Shown one piece after another: positions 26,188 to 34,878 of a DNA stretch of 64,000 bases. The stretch lies in the NCBI RefSeq assembly GCF_000934545.1, contig NZ_CP010554.1, positions 2,356,001-2,420,000 of the forward strand, read 5' to 3'. The position numbers and the translations under genes are program-made. The stretch's first letter is position 1. Every line of letters starts with the position of its first letter. The notes under the pieces are model-generated. The model did no database searches. It worked only from the letters and a program-made list of their open reading frames with translations, and was not told where the DNA came from. The stretch comes from Rugosibacter aromaticivorans (GTDB lineage Bacteria > Pseudomonadota > Gammaproteobacteria > Burkholderiales > Rhodocyclaceae).

Positions 26188-27132
26188 ATGAACTTCCAGC
26201 AATTGCGCATCATCCGTGAAGCGGTACGCCGCGACTTCAACCTGACCGAAGTCGCGAACACCTTGTTTACGTCGCAGTCCGGTGTCTCCAAGCACATCAA
26301 GGATCTTGAGGATGAACTGGGTGTCGAGATATTTGTACGCCGTGGCAAACGCCTGACCGGACTTACCGATCCGGGCAAAGAGCTGGTCAGCATCGTTGAA
26401 CGCATGTTGCTTGACGCGCGCAACATCAAGCGGCTGGCTGAGCAGTTCGCCCATCGCGATCAAGGACAGCTTACGCTCGTCACCACGCATACGCAGGCGC
26501 GCTATGCCCTGCCTGCGGTCGTGGCCAAGTTCAAAGCAGCCTTCCCCAAAGTACATCTCGCCCTGCATCAGGCCGGGCCGCAAGAGATTGTCACCTTGCT
26601 GCATGCAGGAGACGCGGACATCGGCATCGCTACCGAAGCGCTGGAGGGCGAACCCGATCTGGTGACTTTTCCGTGGTACGAGTGGCATCACTCGGTGATT
26701 GTGCCTGACAGACATCCTTTGGCCAGCGAGCCTGTACTCACACTGGCCAAACTGGCCGAGCATCCGCTGATTACCTACCATGAGGGCTTTACCGGTCGTG
26801 GCACGATTGATCGTACTTTTGCCGATGCCGGGTTGGTACCAGACATCATTTTGTCGGCGCTCGATGCCGATGTAATAAAAACCTATGTCGAACTGGAGCT
26901 GGGTGCCGGCATCATCGCCTCGATGGCCTTTGACCCGCGCAAAGACACCGGGCTGACCCTGCTGGATGGCGTGCAACTCTTCCCGGCCAATACCACCCGA
27001 ATTGGCGTGCGACGCGGGCACTACTTGCGCAGCTATGCCTATCGCTTTATCGAACTGTGCTCAGAGCAACTCACCGAAACCACCGTGCGCGCCGCTGCAT
27101 CACCACCACGCGACGATATTGATTCGGAATAA
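26188..27132 (+). CDS. cysB: LysR-type regulator of cysteine/sulfate metabolism
   Basis: A 314-residue LysR-family regulator starting MNFQQLRIIREAVRRDFNLT, with the winged helix in LTEVANTLFTSQSGVSKHIK (residues 20-39). The effector domain has TTHTQARYALPAVV near 100 and GDADIGIATEAL, as in CysB/Cbl, which bind O-acetylserine or APS/sulfate. The gene directly follows cysA on the same strand and probably controls the sbp-cysTWA genes. An ATG at 26188 after GTAGGG gives the canonical N-terminus. Whether it is closer to CysB or Cbl is unresolved. Confidence 0.9.
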   Translation: MNFQQLRIIREAVRRDFNLTEVANTLFTSQSGVSKHIKDLEDELGVEIFVRRGKRLTGLTDPGKELVSIVERMLLDARNIKRLAEQFAHRDQGQLTLVTTHTQARYALPAVVAKFKAAFPKVHLALHQAGPQEIVTLLHAGDADIGIATEALEGEPDLVTFPWYEWHHSVIVPDRHPLASEPVLTLAKLAEHPLITYHEGFTGRGTIDRTFADAGLVPDIILSALDADVIKTYVELELGAGIIASMAFDPRKDTGLTLLDGVQLFPANTTRIGVRRGHYLRSYAYRFIELCSEQLTETTVRAAASPPRDDIDSE

Positions 27133-27147
27133 TTAGCTAACCGCCGA

Positions 27148-28341
27148 TTAGATGAACGACGTCAGTGCAACCTGCGCCAGCCGCACCCAGTAGCGAATAC
27201 CGGTGGCGATAATTTCATCGTTAAAGTCGTAGTGCGGGCTGTGCAGCATGCAGCCGCCTGCCGTAGGACCATTGCCCAACCACACATAACAGGCAGGCAC
27301 CGCAAGGGCGATATAAGCAAAGTCTTCCGCGCCCATGCTGGGCCGCAATTGCGTCTGCACGGCCTGCGTACCCACCACCTGCTGTGCCGCTTCGCGCGCT
27401 ATCGCCGTAGCATCCGTTGCATTGATCGTCGGCGGATAGCCGCGCTCGTAGTGCATATCGATACTCACGCGATAGGTTGCTGCGATGCCCTCGCACACAC
27501 GGCGCATGGCGGCTTCCAACGCATCTTGTACGACCGGGTTGAGCGTGCGCACCGTGCCACCAAGCTGGGCGGTTTCGGGCAATACATTGTCGGCGTGTCC
27601 CGCGTGAAACCGCGTGACGCTCACCACGGCCGCATCGAGCGGATCAGTCTCGCGCGACACCAAGGATTGCAGCGCCTGCACCAAGGCGCTACCGGCCACC
27701 ACCACATCGACGGTCTGATGCGGCATGGCGGCATGCCCACCGTGGCCGGTGAGCGTGATATCAAAATGGTCTGTGCCCGCCATCACCGGCCCTTCGGTGA
27801 CGCCAAAACTGCCCGCAGGCAACCCCGGCCAATTATGCAAACCGAATACGCGCTCCATCGGGAAGCGCTCAAACAAGCCTTCCTCAACCATCACCCGACC
27901 ACCCCCTTCGTGTTCTTCCGCCGGTTGAAAAATGAAGTACACCGTGCCGTCAAAATTGCGCAGAGTCGATAGCGCTGCGGCCGCACCGAGCAACATCGCC
28001 GTGTGACCGTCGTGACCGCAGGCATGCATCTTGCCGTCGAACTGCGAGTGATGCGGGAAGGTATTCATCTCGCGCAAGGGCAAGGCATCCATGTCTGCAC
28101 GCAGCCCAATGGCACGGTGGCTGGTGCCCAGCGACAGCTTGGCCACCACACCGGTACGCGCCAGCCCGCGATGCACTTCCAGACCCAGGCTTGCCAGATA
28201 ATCCGCGACTTTTTCAGCCGTGCGATGTTCATCGAACGCAAGCTCAGGATGCGCATGAATGTCGCGGCGAAAAGCCGTAATCTTTGGCACCAGGGTGGGT
28301 AATAAGGTGGAAAATACGTCGTCTTGCAGCATAGTGACCAT
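27148..28341 (-). CDS. M20 family amidohydrolase (hippurate hydrolase-like)
   Basis: A 397-residue zinc peptidase of the M20D group. The metal motif is HACGHDGHTAMLLGAA near residue 106, the catalytic/metal glutamates are in QPAEEHEGGGRVMVEEGLF near 139, and GAEDFAYIA lies near 345. The dimerisation domain contains GHGGHAAMPHQTVD. It converges with cysB across 15 bp. Likely substrates are N-acyl amino acids or hippurate-like amides; benzoylglycine would suit an aromatic degrader, but M20D specificity is broad. Confidence 0.88.
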   Translation of the reverse strand: MVTMLQDDVFSTLLPTLVPKITAFRRDIHAHPELAFDEHRTAEKVADYLASLGLEVHRGLARTGVVAKLSLGTSHRAIGLRADMDALPLREMNTFPHHSQFDGKMHACGHDGHTAMLLGAAAALSTLRNFDGTVYFIFQPAEEHEGGGRVMVEEGLFERFPMERVFGLHNWPGLPAGSFGVTEGPVMAGTDHFDITLTGHGGHAAMPHQTVDVVVAGSALVQALQSLVSRETDPLDAAVVSVTRFHAGHADNVLPETAQLGGTVRTLNPVVQDALEAAMRRVCEGIAATYRVSIDMHYERGYPPTINATDATAIAREAAQQVVGTQAVQTQLRPSMGAEDFAYIALAVPACYVWLGNGPTAGGCMLHSPHYDFNDEIIATGIRYWVRLAQVALTSFI

Positions 28342-28552
28342 GGTTGTTTCCTGCGCTCAATCATCATCGTCATCCTAGCCCAAATACGTGGGCTTCGCCA
28401 TGCCGAATCCACGCCGAAATCCGGCACCGCTCATTGGCGTTTATGCACCGAAGGTCTAAACTTTACATTCACGCATCCCGACAACCCTGCGCCGTAGTTG
28501 CTATGACGTTGTTACGACGTTGCTACGCCGCATTAAAACATCCGGAGGTTTT

Positions 28553-29527
28553 ATGTCTATCTTTAACGACAATGCACAATCCATCGGCAATACGCCACTG
28601 ATCCGGCTCAATCGCATTACCAATGGCGCACGAGCCACAGTACTGGCCAAGATCGAAGGGCGCAATCCGGCTTACTCGGTGAAATGCCGTATCGGCGCCG
28701 CCATGGTGGCTGATGCGGCGCAACGTGGTCTGCTGGGGCCAGGCAAGGAAATCATCGAGCCGACCAGCGGCAACACCGGTATCGCACTCGCTTTTGTTGC
28801 TGCCGCCAAAGGGATTCCGCTGACCCTGACCATGCCCGATACGATGAGTGTGGAACGGCGCAAACTGCTCATCGCCTACGGCGCCAAACTGATCCTGACC
28901 GAAGGTGCCAAGGGCATGAATGGTGCTATCGCCAAGGCTGAGGAGATTGCGGCTTCGAACCCTGACCGCTATGTGCTGTTACAGCAATTCAAGAACCCGG
29001 CCAACCCGGCGATTCATGAACAGACCACCGGTCCGGAAATCTGGAATGACACCGATGGCAAGGTCGATATCTTCGTTGCCGGCGTCGGTACCGGCGGGAC
29101 GATCACCGGTGTTGCGCGCTATCTCAAAAAGACGTGTGGCAAGGCGGTCACGATCGTTGCCGTGGAGCCGGAAGCCAGCCCGGTGCTCACCCAGCACCGC
29201 GCAGGTGAGTCGCTCAAGCCCGGACCGCACAAAATTCAGGGCATTGGGGCTGGCTTCGTGCCGGATGTCCTTGATCTTTCGCTCATTGATGCTGTCGAAC
29301 AGGTGAGCAATGACGAGGCGGTGCTTTACGCCCGCCGCCTGGCGAGGGAAGAAGGCATTCTTTCGGGCATTTCGTGTGGCGCAGCGACGGCAGTGGCAGT
29401 ACGCCTGGCCAACCGCCCGGAACATGCGGGCAAGACCATTGTCGTCATCCTGCCGGATTCCGGTGAACGCTATTTAAGCTCGGTGCTGTTCGACGGGATG
29501 TTTGATGCGGCAGGCTTGGCGGTATGA
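28553..29527 (+). CDS. cysK: cysteine synthase A (O-acetylserine sulfhydrylase)
   Basis: The PLP enzyme that makes cysteine from O-acetylserine and sulfide. The lysine that binds PLP is in [11 protein letters not shown] near residue 43; the substrate loop [15 protein letters not shown] is near 70 and the phosphate-binding GTGGTITGV near 177. A strong GGAGG lies 7 bases before the ATG at 28553, giving 324 residues. It completes the assimilatory block begun by the sulfate transporter. It converges on nlpD. Confidence 0.93.
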   Translation: MSIFNDNAQSIGNTPLIRLNRITNGARATVLAKIEGRNPAYSVKCRIGAAMVADAAQRGLLGPGKEIIEPTSGNTGIALAFVAAAKGIPLTLTMPDTMSVERRKLLIAYGAKLILTEGAKGMNGAIAKAEEIAASNPDRYVLLQQFKNPANPAIHEQTTGPEIWNDTDGKVDIFVAGVGTGGTITGVARYLKKTCGKAVTIVAVEPEASPVLTQHRAGESLKPGPHKIQGIGAGFVPDVLDLSLIDAVEQVSNDEAVLYARRLAREEGILSGISCGAATAVAVRLANRPEHAGKTIVVILPDSGERYLSSVLFDGMFDAAGLAV

Positions 29528-29565
29528 TCGCCATAGCGTGAACTGCCAGTAAGCCTGATAGAGAA

Positions 29566-30480
29566 TTAACGCGCAGGAAGAATTTTCTGCGGGTCGACCG
29601 GCTTGCCTTGTTGTCTGATCTCAAAATGCAGGCGTGGGCTTTCGGCATCACTTGAACCGATCTCGGCAATTTTTTGTCCGCGCTTAACGGTCTGTTTTTC
29701 TTTCACCAGAATTTTGCTATTGTGGGCATAGACCGATAGCCAAGTGGCATTGTGGCGTAACACCACCAGATTGCCGTAACCTCGCAAACCGGCGCCCGCA
29801 TAAGAGACCACGCCATCCGCAGCGGCGAGCACTGGATCGCCAAGTTTGCCCGCGATATCCAGTCCCTTGCTACTTCCGTCAGCAAATGGTTCCAGGATTT
29901 TTCCGTTGGTCGGCCATATCCATCCTGGCGCCGTGGCTACAGCAGGTTGTTCAACCGCCACAGGTGCCTCGGCCACCTTCGGCTCGACTGTTGTATTTGT
30001 CGCAGGTTTACCTGCATTGACAGCGGATTGGGCATGCGCTAACGCATCGGCGGAGAAGGCTACCTTACCCCCTTTGGGCTCACGCTTGAATGGGTCTGCT
30101 GCGGTATTTTCAGCTTTGATTTCGATTGGGCCGGATGTAGTCACTGGCTTGACTACTGCCACTTGTACATCACTCTCTGGCGGGGCAACGCGTAACAGTT
30201 GATCTACTTTGATAAGATTCGCGTTATCGAGTTGATTCCATGCAGCGACATCCTTGTAATCCTGACCATGCTCCAAAGCAATACTGTAAAGCGTGTCACC
30301 TTTTTTGACGAGATACATCCCTGGAGTTACTGTTCTGGATGAGGTGCTGCTTCCTGCATTGTTTGCCGTCGGCTTGCCGTGACGGTCGACCACAGGCACC
30401 GGGGCATAATTGGCGCAACCACTCAAGAGTGCACACAGCAGAATAAATAAACAACGCGCTGTATTCAGCGATGTGTTCAT
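29566..30480 (-). CDS. nlpD: LysM/M23 lipoprotein NlpD (amidase activator)
   Basis: A 304-residue outer-membrane lipoprotein. The lipobox is LLSGC ([17 protein letters not shown]). A LysM domain spans about residues 53-98 ([17 protein letters not shown]), followed by a low-complexity linker of A, V, P and T, and a C-terminal M23 domain ([35 protein letters not shown]). The M23 metal ligands look incomplete, as in NlpD/EnvC activators of cell-division amidases. Its ATG overlaps the pcm stop. rpoS, the usual next gene, is missing. Confidence 0.9.
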   Translation of the reverse strand: MNTSLNTARCLFILLCALLSGCANYAPVPVVDRHGKPTANNAGSSTSSRTVTPGMYLVKKGDTLYSIALEHGQDYKDVAAWNQLDNANLIKVDQLLRVAPPESDVQVAVVKPVTTSGPIEIKAENTAADPFKREPKGGKVAFSADALAHAQSAVNAGKPATNTTVEPKVAEAPVAVEQPAVATAPGWIWPTNGKILEPFADGSSKGLDIAGKLGDPVLAAADGVVSYAGAGLRGYGNLVVLRHNATWLSVYAHNSKILVKEKQTVKRGQKIAEIGSSDAESPRLHFEIRQQGKPVDPQKILPAR

Positions 30481-31151
30481 TCCACCCCCGCCAACAAGGG
30501 CACAAACCGCACCGCATCAAATCGCGTTTCAATCCATCCGGATTCCGTGCGTTCAATCAAACAAATCACTTGCTCCGCACCGCCTAACGGCATCACAAGG
30601 CGTCCGCCGGGCGAGAGCTGCGCAAGCAAGGTTTGCGGAACCGTCTTTGAGGCTGCGGCCAAGATGATCGTATCAAACGGCGCCGCCTCAGATAGCCCCA
30701 GGTTGCCATCTGCATGTTTGAGGCGAATACGCGTGAGCTTGAGTTGGCGCAGGTTGTCCCGCGCACGCGCCAACAACGGCGCGATGCGTTCAATGGCAAA
30801 AACCTGTTTGGTCAAAATGCTCAGCACAGCGGCTTGATAACCGCAACCGGCACCGACTTCCAGTGTTTTGCCTAATTCACGGCCCTGAATCAAAATTTCG
30901 ATCATGCGCGCCACGACATAGGGTTGCGAGATGGTCTGTGCGAACCCTAACGGCAGGGCAGTATCCTCATACGCGCGATTGGCTAGCGCAGGTTCAACAA
31001 ACACATGGCGGGGAATCACCCCCATGGCATGCAGCACGCGGGGGTCTCTCACGCCTTGCTCACGCAAGCGCTCGACCATGCGCGTGCGCGTGCGCTGTGA
31101 CGTCATGCCAATGCCGGCTTGCGCTGACGAATTAAAGGCTGCGGTGTCCAT
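30477..31151 (-). CDS. pcm: protein-L-isoaspartate O-methyltransferase
   Basis: A repair enzyme that methylates isoaspartyl residues with AdoMet. Motif I is [15 protein letters not shown] near residue 92, preceded by [15 protein letters not shown], the PCMT substrate loop. [10 protein letters not shown] is the post-II motif. The start is placed at an ATG at 31151 within the 3' end of surE; an upstream frame start at 31196 overlaps surE more, and another ATG lies at 31106. The surE-pcm-nlpD order is conserved in proteobacteria. Confidence 0.9.
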   Translation of the reverse strand: MDTAAFNSSAQAGIGMTSQRTRTRMVERLREQGVRDPRVLHAMGVIPRHVFVEPALANRAYEDTALPLGFAQTISQPYVVARMIEILIQGRELGKTLEVGAGCGYQAAVLSILTKQVFAIERIAPLLARARDNLRQLKLTRIRLKHADGNLGLSEAAPFDTIILAAASKTVPQTLLAQLSPGGRLVMPLGGAEQVICLIERTESGWIETRFDAVRFVPLLAGVE

Positions 31152-31896
31152 TGAGTGGCTTGATCCATTGATGCACATCGGCCATCTGGCCGGCATGGGT
31201 TAAATCGATTTGCAGCGGGGTCACCGATACCCAACCTTGCTCTACGGCATAAAAATCAGTGCCTTCACCCGCATCCGCCGCAGGGCCAGCGGCACCGATC
31301 CAATACACGGTTTCACCGCGCGGGGTGACGGACTTCACCGCAGGTTCCGCTTTGTGACGGCGTCCGAGACGCGTCACCTGAATGCCACGTAACGCATCAT
31401 AAGGGCAATCAGGCACGTTCACATTCAGCAACACCGGAAAATTAAAAGCTTGCACAGTAAAACGCTGCACCAACTCACTCGCCACGCGGCCAGCAGTAGC
31501 GAAATGCTTACCCGCAAAGCTGGCAAGCGAAATGGCAATGGCAGGCACGCCCAGCAAATGTCCTTCCATCGCGGCAGCGACGGTGCCTGAATAGATCGTA
31601 TCGTCGCCCATGTTAGCGCCCAGGTTTATGCCCGACACCACCATGTCCGGCTGCTCTGGAAGCACCCCGGTGACGGCCAGATGCACGCAGTCGGAAGGCG
31701 TGCCGGTGACATACTGAAACCCATTCTCTGCGCGGCGCAAGTGCAGCGGACGATCCAGCGTGAGCGAATTGCTCGCCCCACTGCGGTTACGCTCTGGCGC
31801 CACCACAGTGATCTCACCCAAGCCCGCCAGGCTAGCCGCCAGTTGGACAAGCCCCGGGGCGAGATAGCCATCGTCGTTGCTGAGCAGAATGCGCAT
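31132..31896 (-). CDS. surE: 5'/3'-nucleotidase SurE
   Basis: A 254-residue survival-protein nucleotidase. The opening [15 protein letters not shown] carries the metal-binding DD pair (residues 8-9); [15 protein letters not shown] and [20 protein letters not shown] complete the active site. It dephosphorylates nucleoside monophosphates and short polyphosphates. It is the first gene of the surE-pcm-nlpD set and diverges from the FemAB-like gene over 120 bp. Confidence 0.95.
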   Translation of the reverse strand: MRILLSNDDGYLAPGLVQLAASLAGLGEITVVAPERNRSGASNSLTLDRPLHLRRAENGFQYVTGTPSDCVHLAVTGVLPEQPDMVVSGINLGANMGDDTIYSGTVAAAMEGHLLGVPAIAISLASFAGKHFATAGRVASELVQRFTVQAFNFPVLLNVNVPDCPYDALRGIQVTRLGRRHKAEPAVKSVTPRGETVYWIGAAGPAADAGEGTDFYAVEQGWVSVTPLQIDLTHAGQMADVHQWIKPLNGHRSL

Positions 31897-32016
31897 GAAA
31901 TAAAAGCCGGGCAGTAAAGTAATACGGTGTAAGACGGTATAAAACGAAAACAGGAAATCATTTTAGCCCATCCCCTGCCACCGCCAATGCGTGGAATAAG
32001 GATAGGATGCGCCACC

Positions 32017-33174
32017 ATGAAAATAATTCTTCACCCTTCGGCGAGCGATCTGAGTGATGCAGATTGGGCTGGTCTTGATCACCACAATGATCCATTCGCC
32101 AGCGGTGCCTTTTTGCGCACGGCTGAAAAAGTCGGCGCTGCGGATACGGCATTAGGCTGGCAGGCGCAGCATCTGGCGCTGTATGACGAGGCCTCACCCG
32201 ATAACGAAAAACTCCTGGGCCTGTTACCGCTCTATCTGCGCACCCATTCCTTTGGCGATTTTTCACATGACTGGCATTGGGCTGCTGCCTGGGAAAAAGC
32301 AGGCCTTGCCTACTACCCCAAACTGGTGAGCGGCGTACCCTTCACCCCATCTCCCGGGCCCCGCCTGCTGGTGCGGCAAGGTGTCAATCGGCCACCTGTG
32401 GTGCAGGCGCTGATCGAAGCCGCCGTTGATATCGCCCGCACGCAACAGGTCTCTTCCTGGCAATGCTTATTCGTTGAAGAAGCCGACCATGACGCGTTAG
32501 CCGCCGCCGGCCTGTTGATACGGCGTGGCGTGCAATTTCACTGGATCAATCGGGACTACGCTGATTTTGATGACTTCCTTGCCAGCTTCACCGCTGACAA
32601 ACGCAAAAAACTCAAACGTGAACGTCGTGCGGTGCGTGAATCCGGCCTGCGGCTGGAAGTGCGCCATGGTGATGAAATTGATGCGGCGCTATGGCGCGTG
32701 ATTCATCGTCAATACCGCGACACATTTGTCCGCTATGGTAACCATCCCGCTTTTCCGCTGGAATTTTTTATCCAGGCCAGCGCTGCACTCGGCCGCCAGC
32801 TGCTGGTATTTATCGCCTATCAGGATGAACAGCCGGCCGCTTCCGCCATTTGCTATCGCGATGCCACCACGCTTTACGGGCGGCATTGGGGAACGGAAGT
32901 CGATGTGCCTGGCCTGCATTTCGAGCTGTGTTATTACCAAGGCATAGCCTACTGCATTCAGCATGGCCTGCAACGATTTGAGCCCGGTGCGCAAGGTGAA
33001 CACAAGCTCGCGCGCGGCTTTGAACCTGTACCGACGTGGTCAGGCTATTGGATTGCCGACCCCGGCATGCGACGCGCAGTCGCCGATTTCATCGCCCGCG
33101 AAACACACGCCATGGCAGATTACGCCGCGGAAACGGCGAGCCATTTGCCATTCAAACATATGGCTGCGCCCTGA
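32017..33174 (+). CDS. FemAB-like GNAT-fold protein
   Basis: A 385-residue protein of the PF04339 (peptidogalycan/FemAB-like) group, with DPFASGAFLRTAEKVGAADT near the N-terminus, FTADKRKKLKRERRAV in the middle and FEPGAQGEHKLARGFEPVPT near the end, which is the most conserved family stretch. An ATG at 32017 is preferred over the longer frame from 31987. The reaction is unknown; homologues are fused to, or lie near, peptidoglycan genes. The peptide EKVGAADTA is encoded by a sense copy of the dispersed repeat (32126-32150). Confidence 0.82.
   Translation: MKIILHPSASDLSDADWAGLDHHNDPFASGAFLRTAEKVGAADTALGWQAQHLALYDEASPDNEKLLGLLPLYLRTHSFGDFSHDWHWAAAWEKAGLAYYPKLVSGVPFTPSPGPRLLVRQGVNRPPVVQALIEAAVDIARTQQVSSWQCLFVEEADHDALAAAGLLIRRGVQFHWINRDYADFDDFLASFTADKRKKLKRERRAVRESGLRLEVRHGDEIDAALWRVIHRQYRDTFVRYGNHPAFPLEFFIQASAALGRQLLVFIAYQDEQPAASAICYRDATTLYGRHWGTEVDVPGLHFELCYYQGIAYCIQHGLQRFEPGAQGEHKLARGFEPVPTWSGYWIADPGMRRAVADFIARETHAMADYAAETASHLPFKHMAAP
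32126..32150 (+). repeat. dispersed repeat inside the FemAB-like gene
   Basis: AAAAAGTCGGCGCTG then CGGATACGGC, differing from the consensus at the TG/CG step. It is in sense orientation and encodes KVGAADTA, the same reading frame used in leuS, phoH and arnB (KVGAG[K/D]T). Confidence 0.75.
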
Positions 33175-33179
33175 AAAAA

Positions 33180-33205
33180 TGGGTATCCGGATTCCGTAAT
33201 TGATT
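33180..33205 (+). repeat. left copy of a 26-bp inverted repeat bounding a 4.7-kb segment
   Basis: TGGGTATCCGGATTCC continuing to GATT. It starts five bases after the stop of the FemAB-like gene. The complement recurs at 37874-37899 with one mismatch in 26 bases. Runs of A flank both copies on the outside. The 33206-33343 stretch after it has no gene that I can see. Confidence 0.8.
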
Positions 33206-33343
33206 ACTGCTTGGTATGTTGCGAAGCACAGTGCCAGCAGCGACGATATGTTCCCAACCTGGGCCAAGCGGATGTCTCCAATCGACCCTAAGTAGCCATT
33301 CCCTAACCGCCCGTTGCCGCTGAAACTACTCATTACATTACTT

Positions 33344-34336
33344 TTAACTAAATCTGGAATGCAACGACTGGGTGATTGGGTGTTCAATCCAGTAATAGCA
33401 AACCCAACCAACCGCAGCGCACACCACCAACGACGTAAGCATATACCCCCATCCGCCTACGACATTAAGCGGCCCAGGGAATACCTTAATCCAGAGAAGT
33501 CGGACTACACCAAGAGTAAATACATGGATTAAGTAGATGCTATATGAAGCGTCTCCAAGCGCATGAGCTACGGAAATGCGGAATTCCCATAGATTCAGAA
33601 CGCCTGCAACCATTAGCACTGCCCCAAACACGCGCCCTAATCCATCAAGCGGAGCAGCCACCAGCAGGACGGCTCCAAATAGAAAAAAACAAAACGATGA
33701 GATTGCAGATAGCTTCAAATGCCCAGATAACCAGAATTTCGCGATCAAGGCACCAAAAACAAACTCCAATAAAATTGGATTCGTGTAGGTTTGAACAAGA
33801 GGATTCTCAGTCGGGTTGAGAAAAAGCCCCCCTCCAACTAGTGCAGCGAATGCTGATGCAAGTGCGAAGACCCGAATTGATTGTTTGATTAGTAGTGATC
33901 CGGCGAAGACTGCATAAAAGAACATCTCATAGTTCAGTGTCCAACCCGGCACAAGTATGGGCCAAATGTGTTCAGGCCAACTTTTTGAATAGTGAGGGAT
34001 GAAAAACAAACTCTTGACGGCAGTATCGAGGTGCACCTGAGTTGAGCCAAACAAGCCAAGAGGACTAATCGCCCCGAAAATCATCACCAAAGTTAGAAGC
34101 CAGTACAATGGCACAACTCGGATCATTCTTCTTCCTATAAATTGTAGAGGTGCGACGTTCTTGTGTTCTGTTGTTAGAACCATGATGAAGCCGCTTATCA
34201 CAAAAAAAACATCGACTCCAGATGCCCCAAAATCGGAAGTGAAAATAAATTTCAATTCTGGGAGCATGTTGCGCGCATGATGCCAAACAACCATCAAGGC
34301 AGCCACTGCCCGCAGATACTGAATCGTATGCACCAT
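33344..34336 (-). CDS. acyltransferase 3 family membrane protein (OafA-like)
   Basis: A 330-residue integral membrane O-acyltransferase. The catalytic histidine region is MVVWHHARNMLP near residue 16; DVFFVISGFIM, RRMIRVVPLYWLLTL and VPGWTLNYEMFFYAVFAGSL are family marks, with about ten hydrophobic spans. It would acylate a surface polysaccharide or lipid. Base composition is clearly more AT-rich than in neighbours. It lies alone within the inverted-repeat-bounded segment, opposite in direction to the restriction-modification genes. Confidence 0.88.
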   Translation of the reverse strand: MVHTIQYLRAVAALMVVWHHARNMLPELKFIFTSDFGASGVDVFFVISGFIMVLTTEHKNVAPLQFIGRRMIRVVPLYWLLTLVMIFGAISPLGLFGSTQVHLDTAVKSLFFIPHYSKSWPEHIWPILVPGWTLNYEMFFYAVFAGSLLIKQSIRVFALASAFAALVGGGLFLNPTENPLVQTYTNPILLEFVFGALIAKFWLSGHLKLSAISSFCFFLFGAVLLVAAPLDGLGRVFGAVLMVAGVLNLWEFRISVAHALGDASYSIYLIHVFTLGVVRLLWIKVFPGPLNVVGGWGYMLTSLVVCAAVGWVCYYWIEHPITQSLHSRFS

Positions 34337-34878
34337 TATTGTTATTCCTTTTCATGTATTACACCGATTGATTGGCCTTAGCATCGAGTCGGCTGTCAAG
34401 CCCCCACTCAGTGTTACTTTCACGGAGGTTGTGGATAAATTGTGTAGGAGCGAATAATACAGTCCCTCCTACTTGGATCAATGCCAAAGACATGGAGTTT
34501 GCATCTAAGATGAACTCATGTAGAGCGAACGGGCGGTTTACCCAAGTTGGTGAATTCGTAAAGGCTGTAGTGTGGACAATTCCGAATACTCAGTTGGCGA
34601 GATTTTGCATTGCATGAATCGCAGGAACTGACTGGCACTTGCCTGACGAATATTCTGGCCGAACGGCAGCAAACGCTGCTTTGCTGCCGGTGGAGCCGTG
34701 ATAAGAAAGTTGGCGCTGGCTGGACGGCGGCTTCAGACTGATTACCGACACTCAGCTTTTGCCTGTCACTGACAGCCACCGACCTAAAGCAGGCTTCCAT
34801 GATCGTTAGTAGTACGATTCTTGACAGAATACAAAATAGGGCTTAATGTCCGTAAAAATTCCCAGATAAGGTATTCCA
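34337..34878. other. 542-bp gene-free stretch before the methyltransferase
   Basis: No convincing reading frame. It holds a small inverted repeat (GTAGGAG at 34444-34450 with CTCCTAC at 34466-34472) and a diverged copy of the dispersed repeat (34705-34730, AAAGTTGGCGCTGG then a CTGGACGGCG tail). The 34600-34800 part looks like decayed coding or insertion-element DNA. The methyltransferase promoter must lie near the end; I cannot pin it down. Confidence 0.5.

Noticed and set aside
27232-27972. 246-codon plus-strand frame
   Set aside because: Antisense to the M20 amidohydrolase, whose motifs are intact; histidine/arginine-rich translation typical of shadows.
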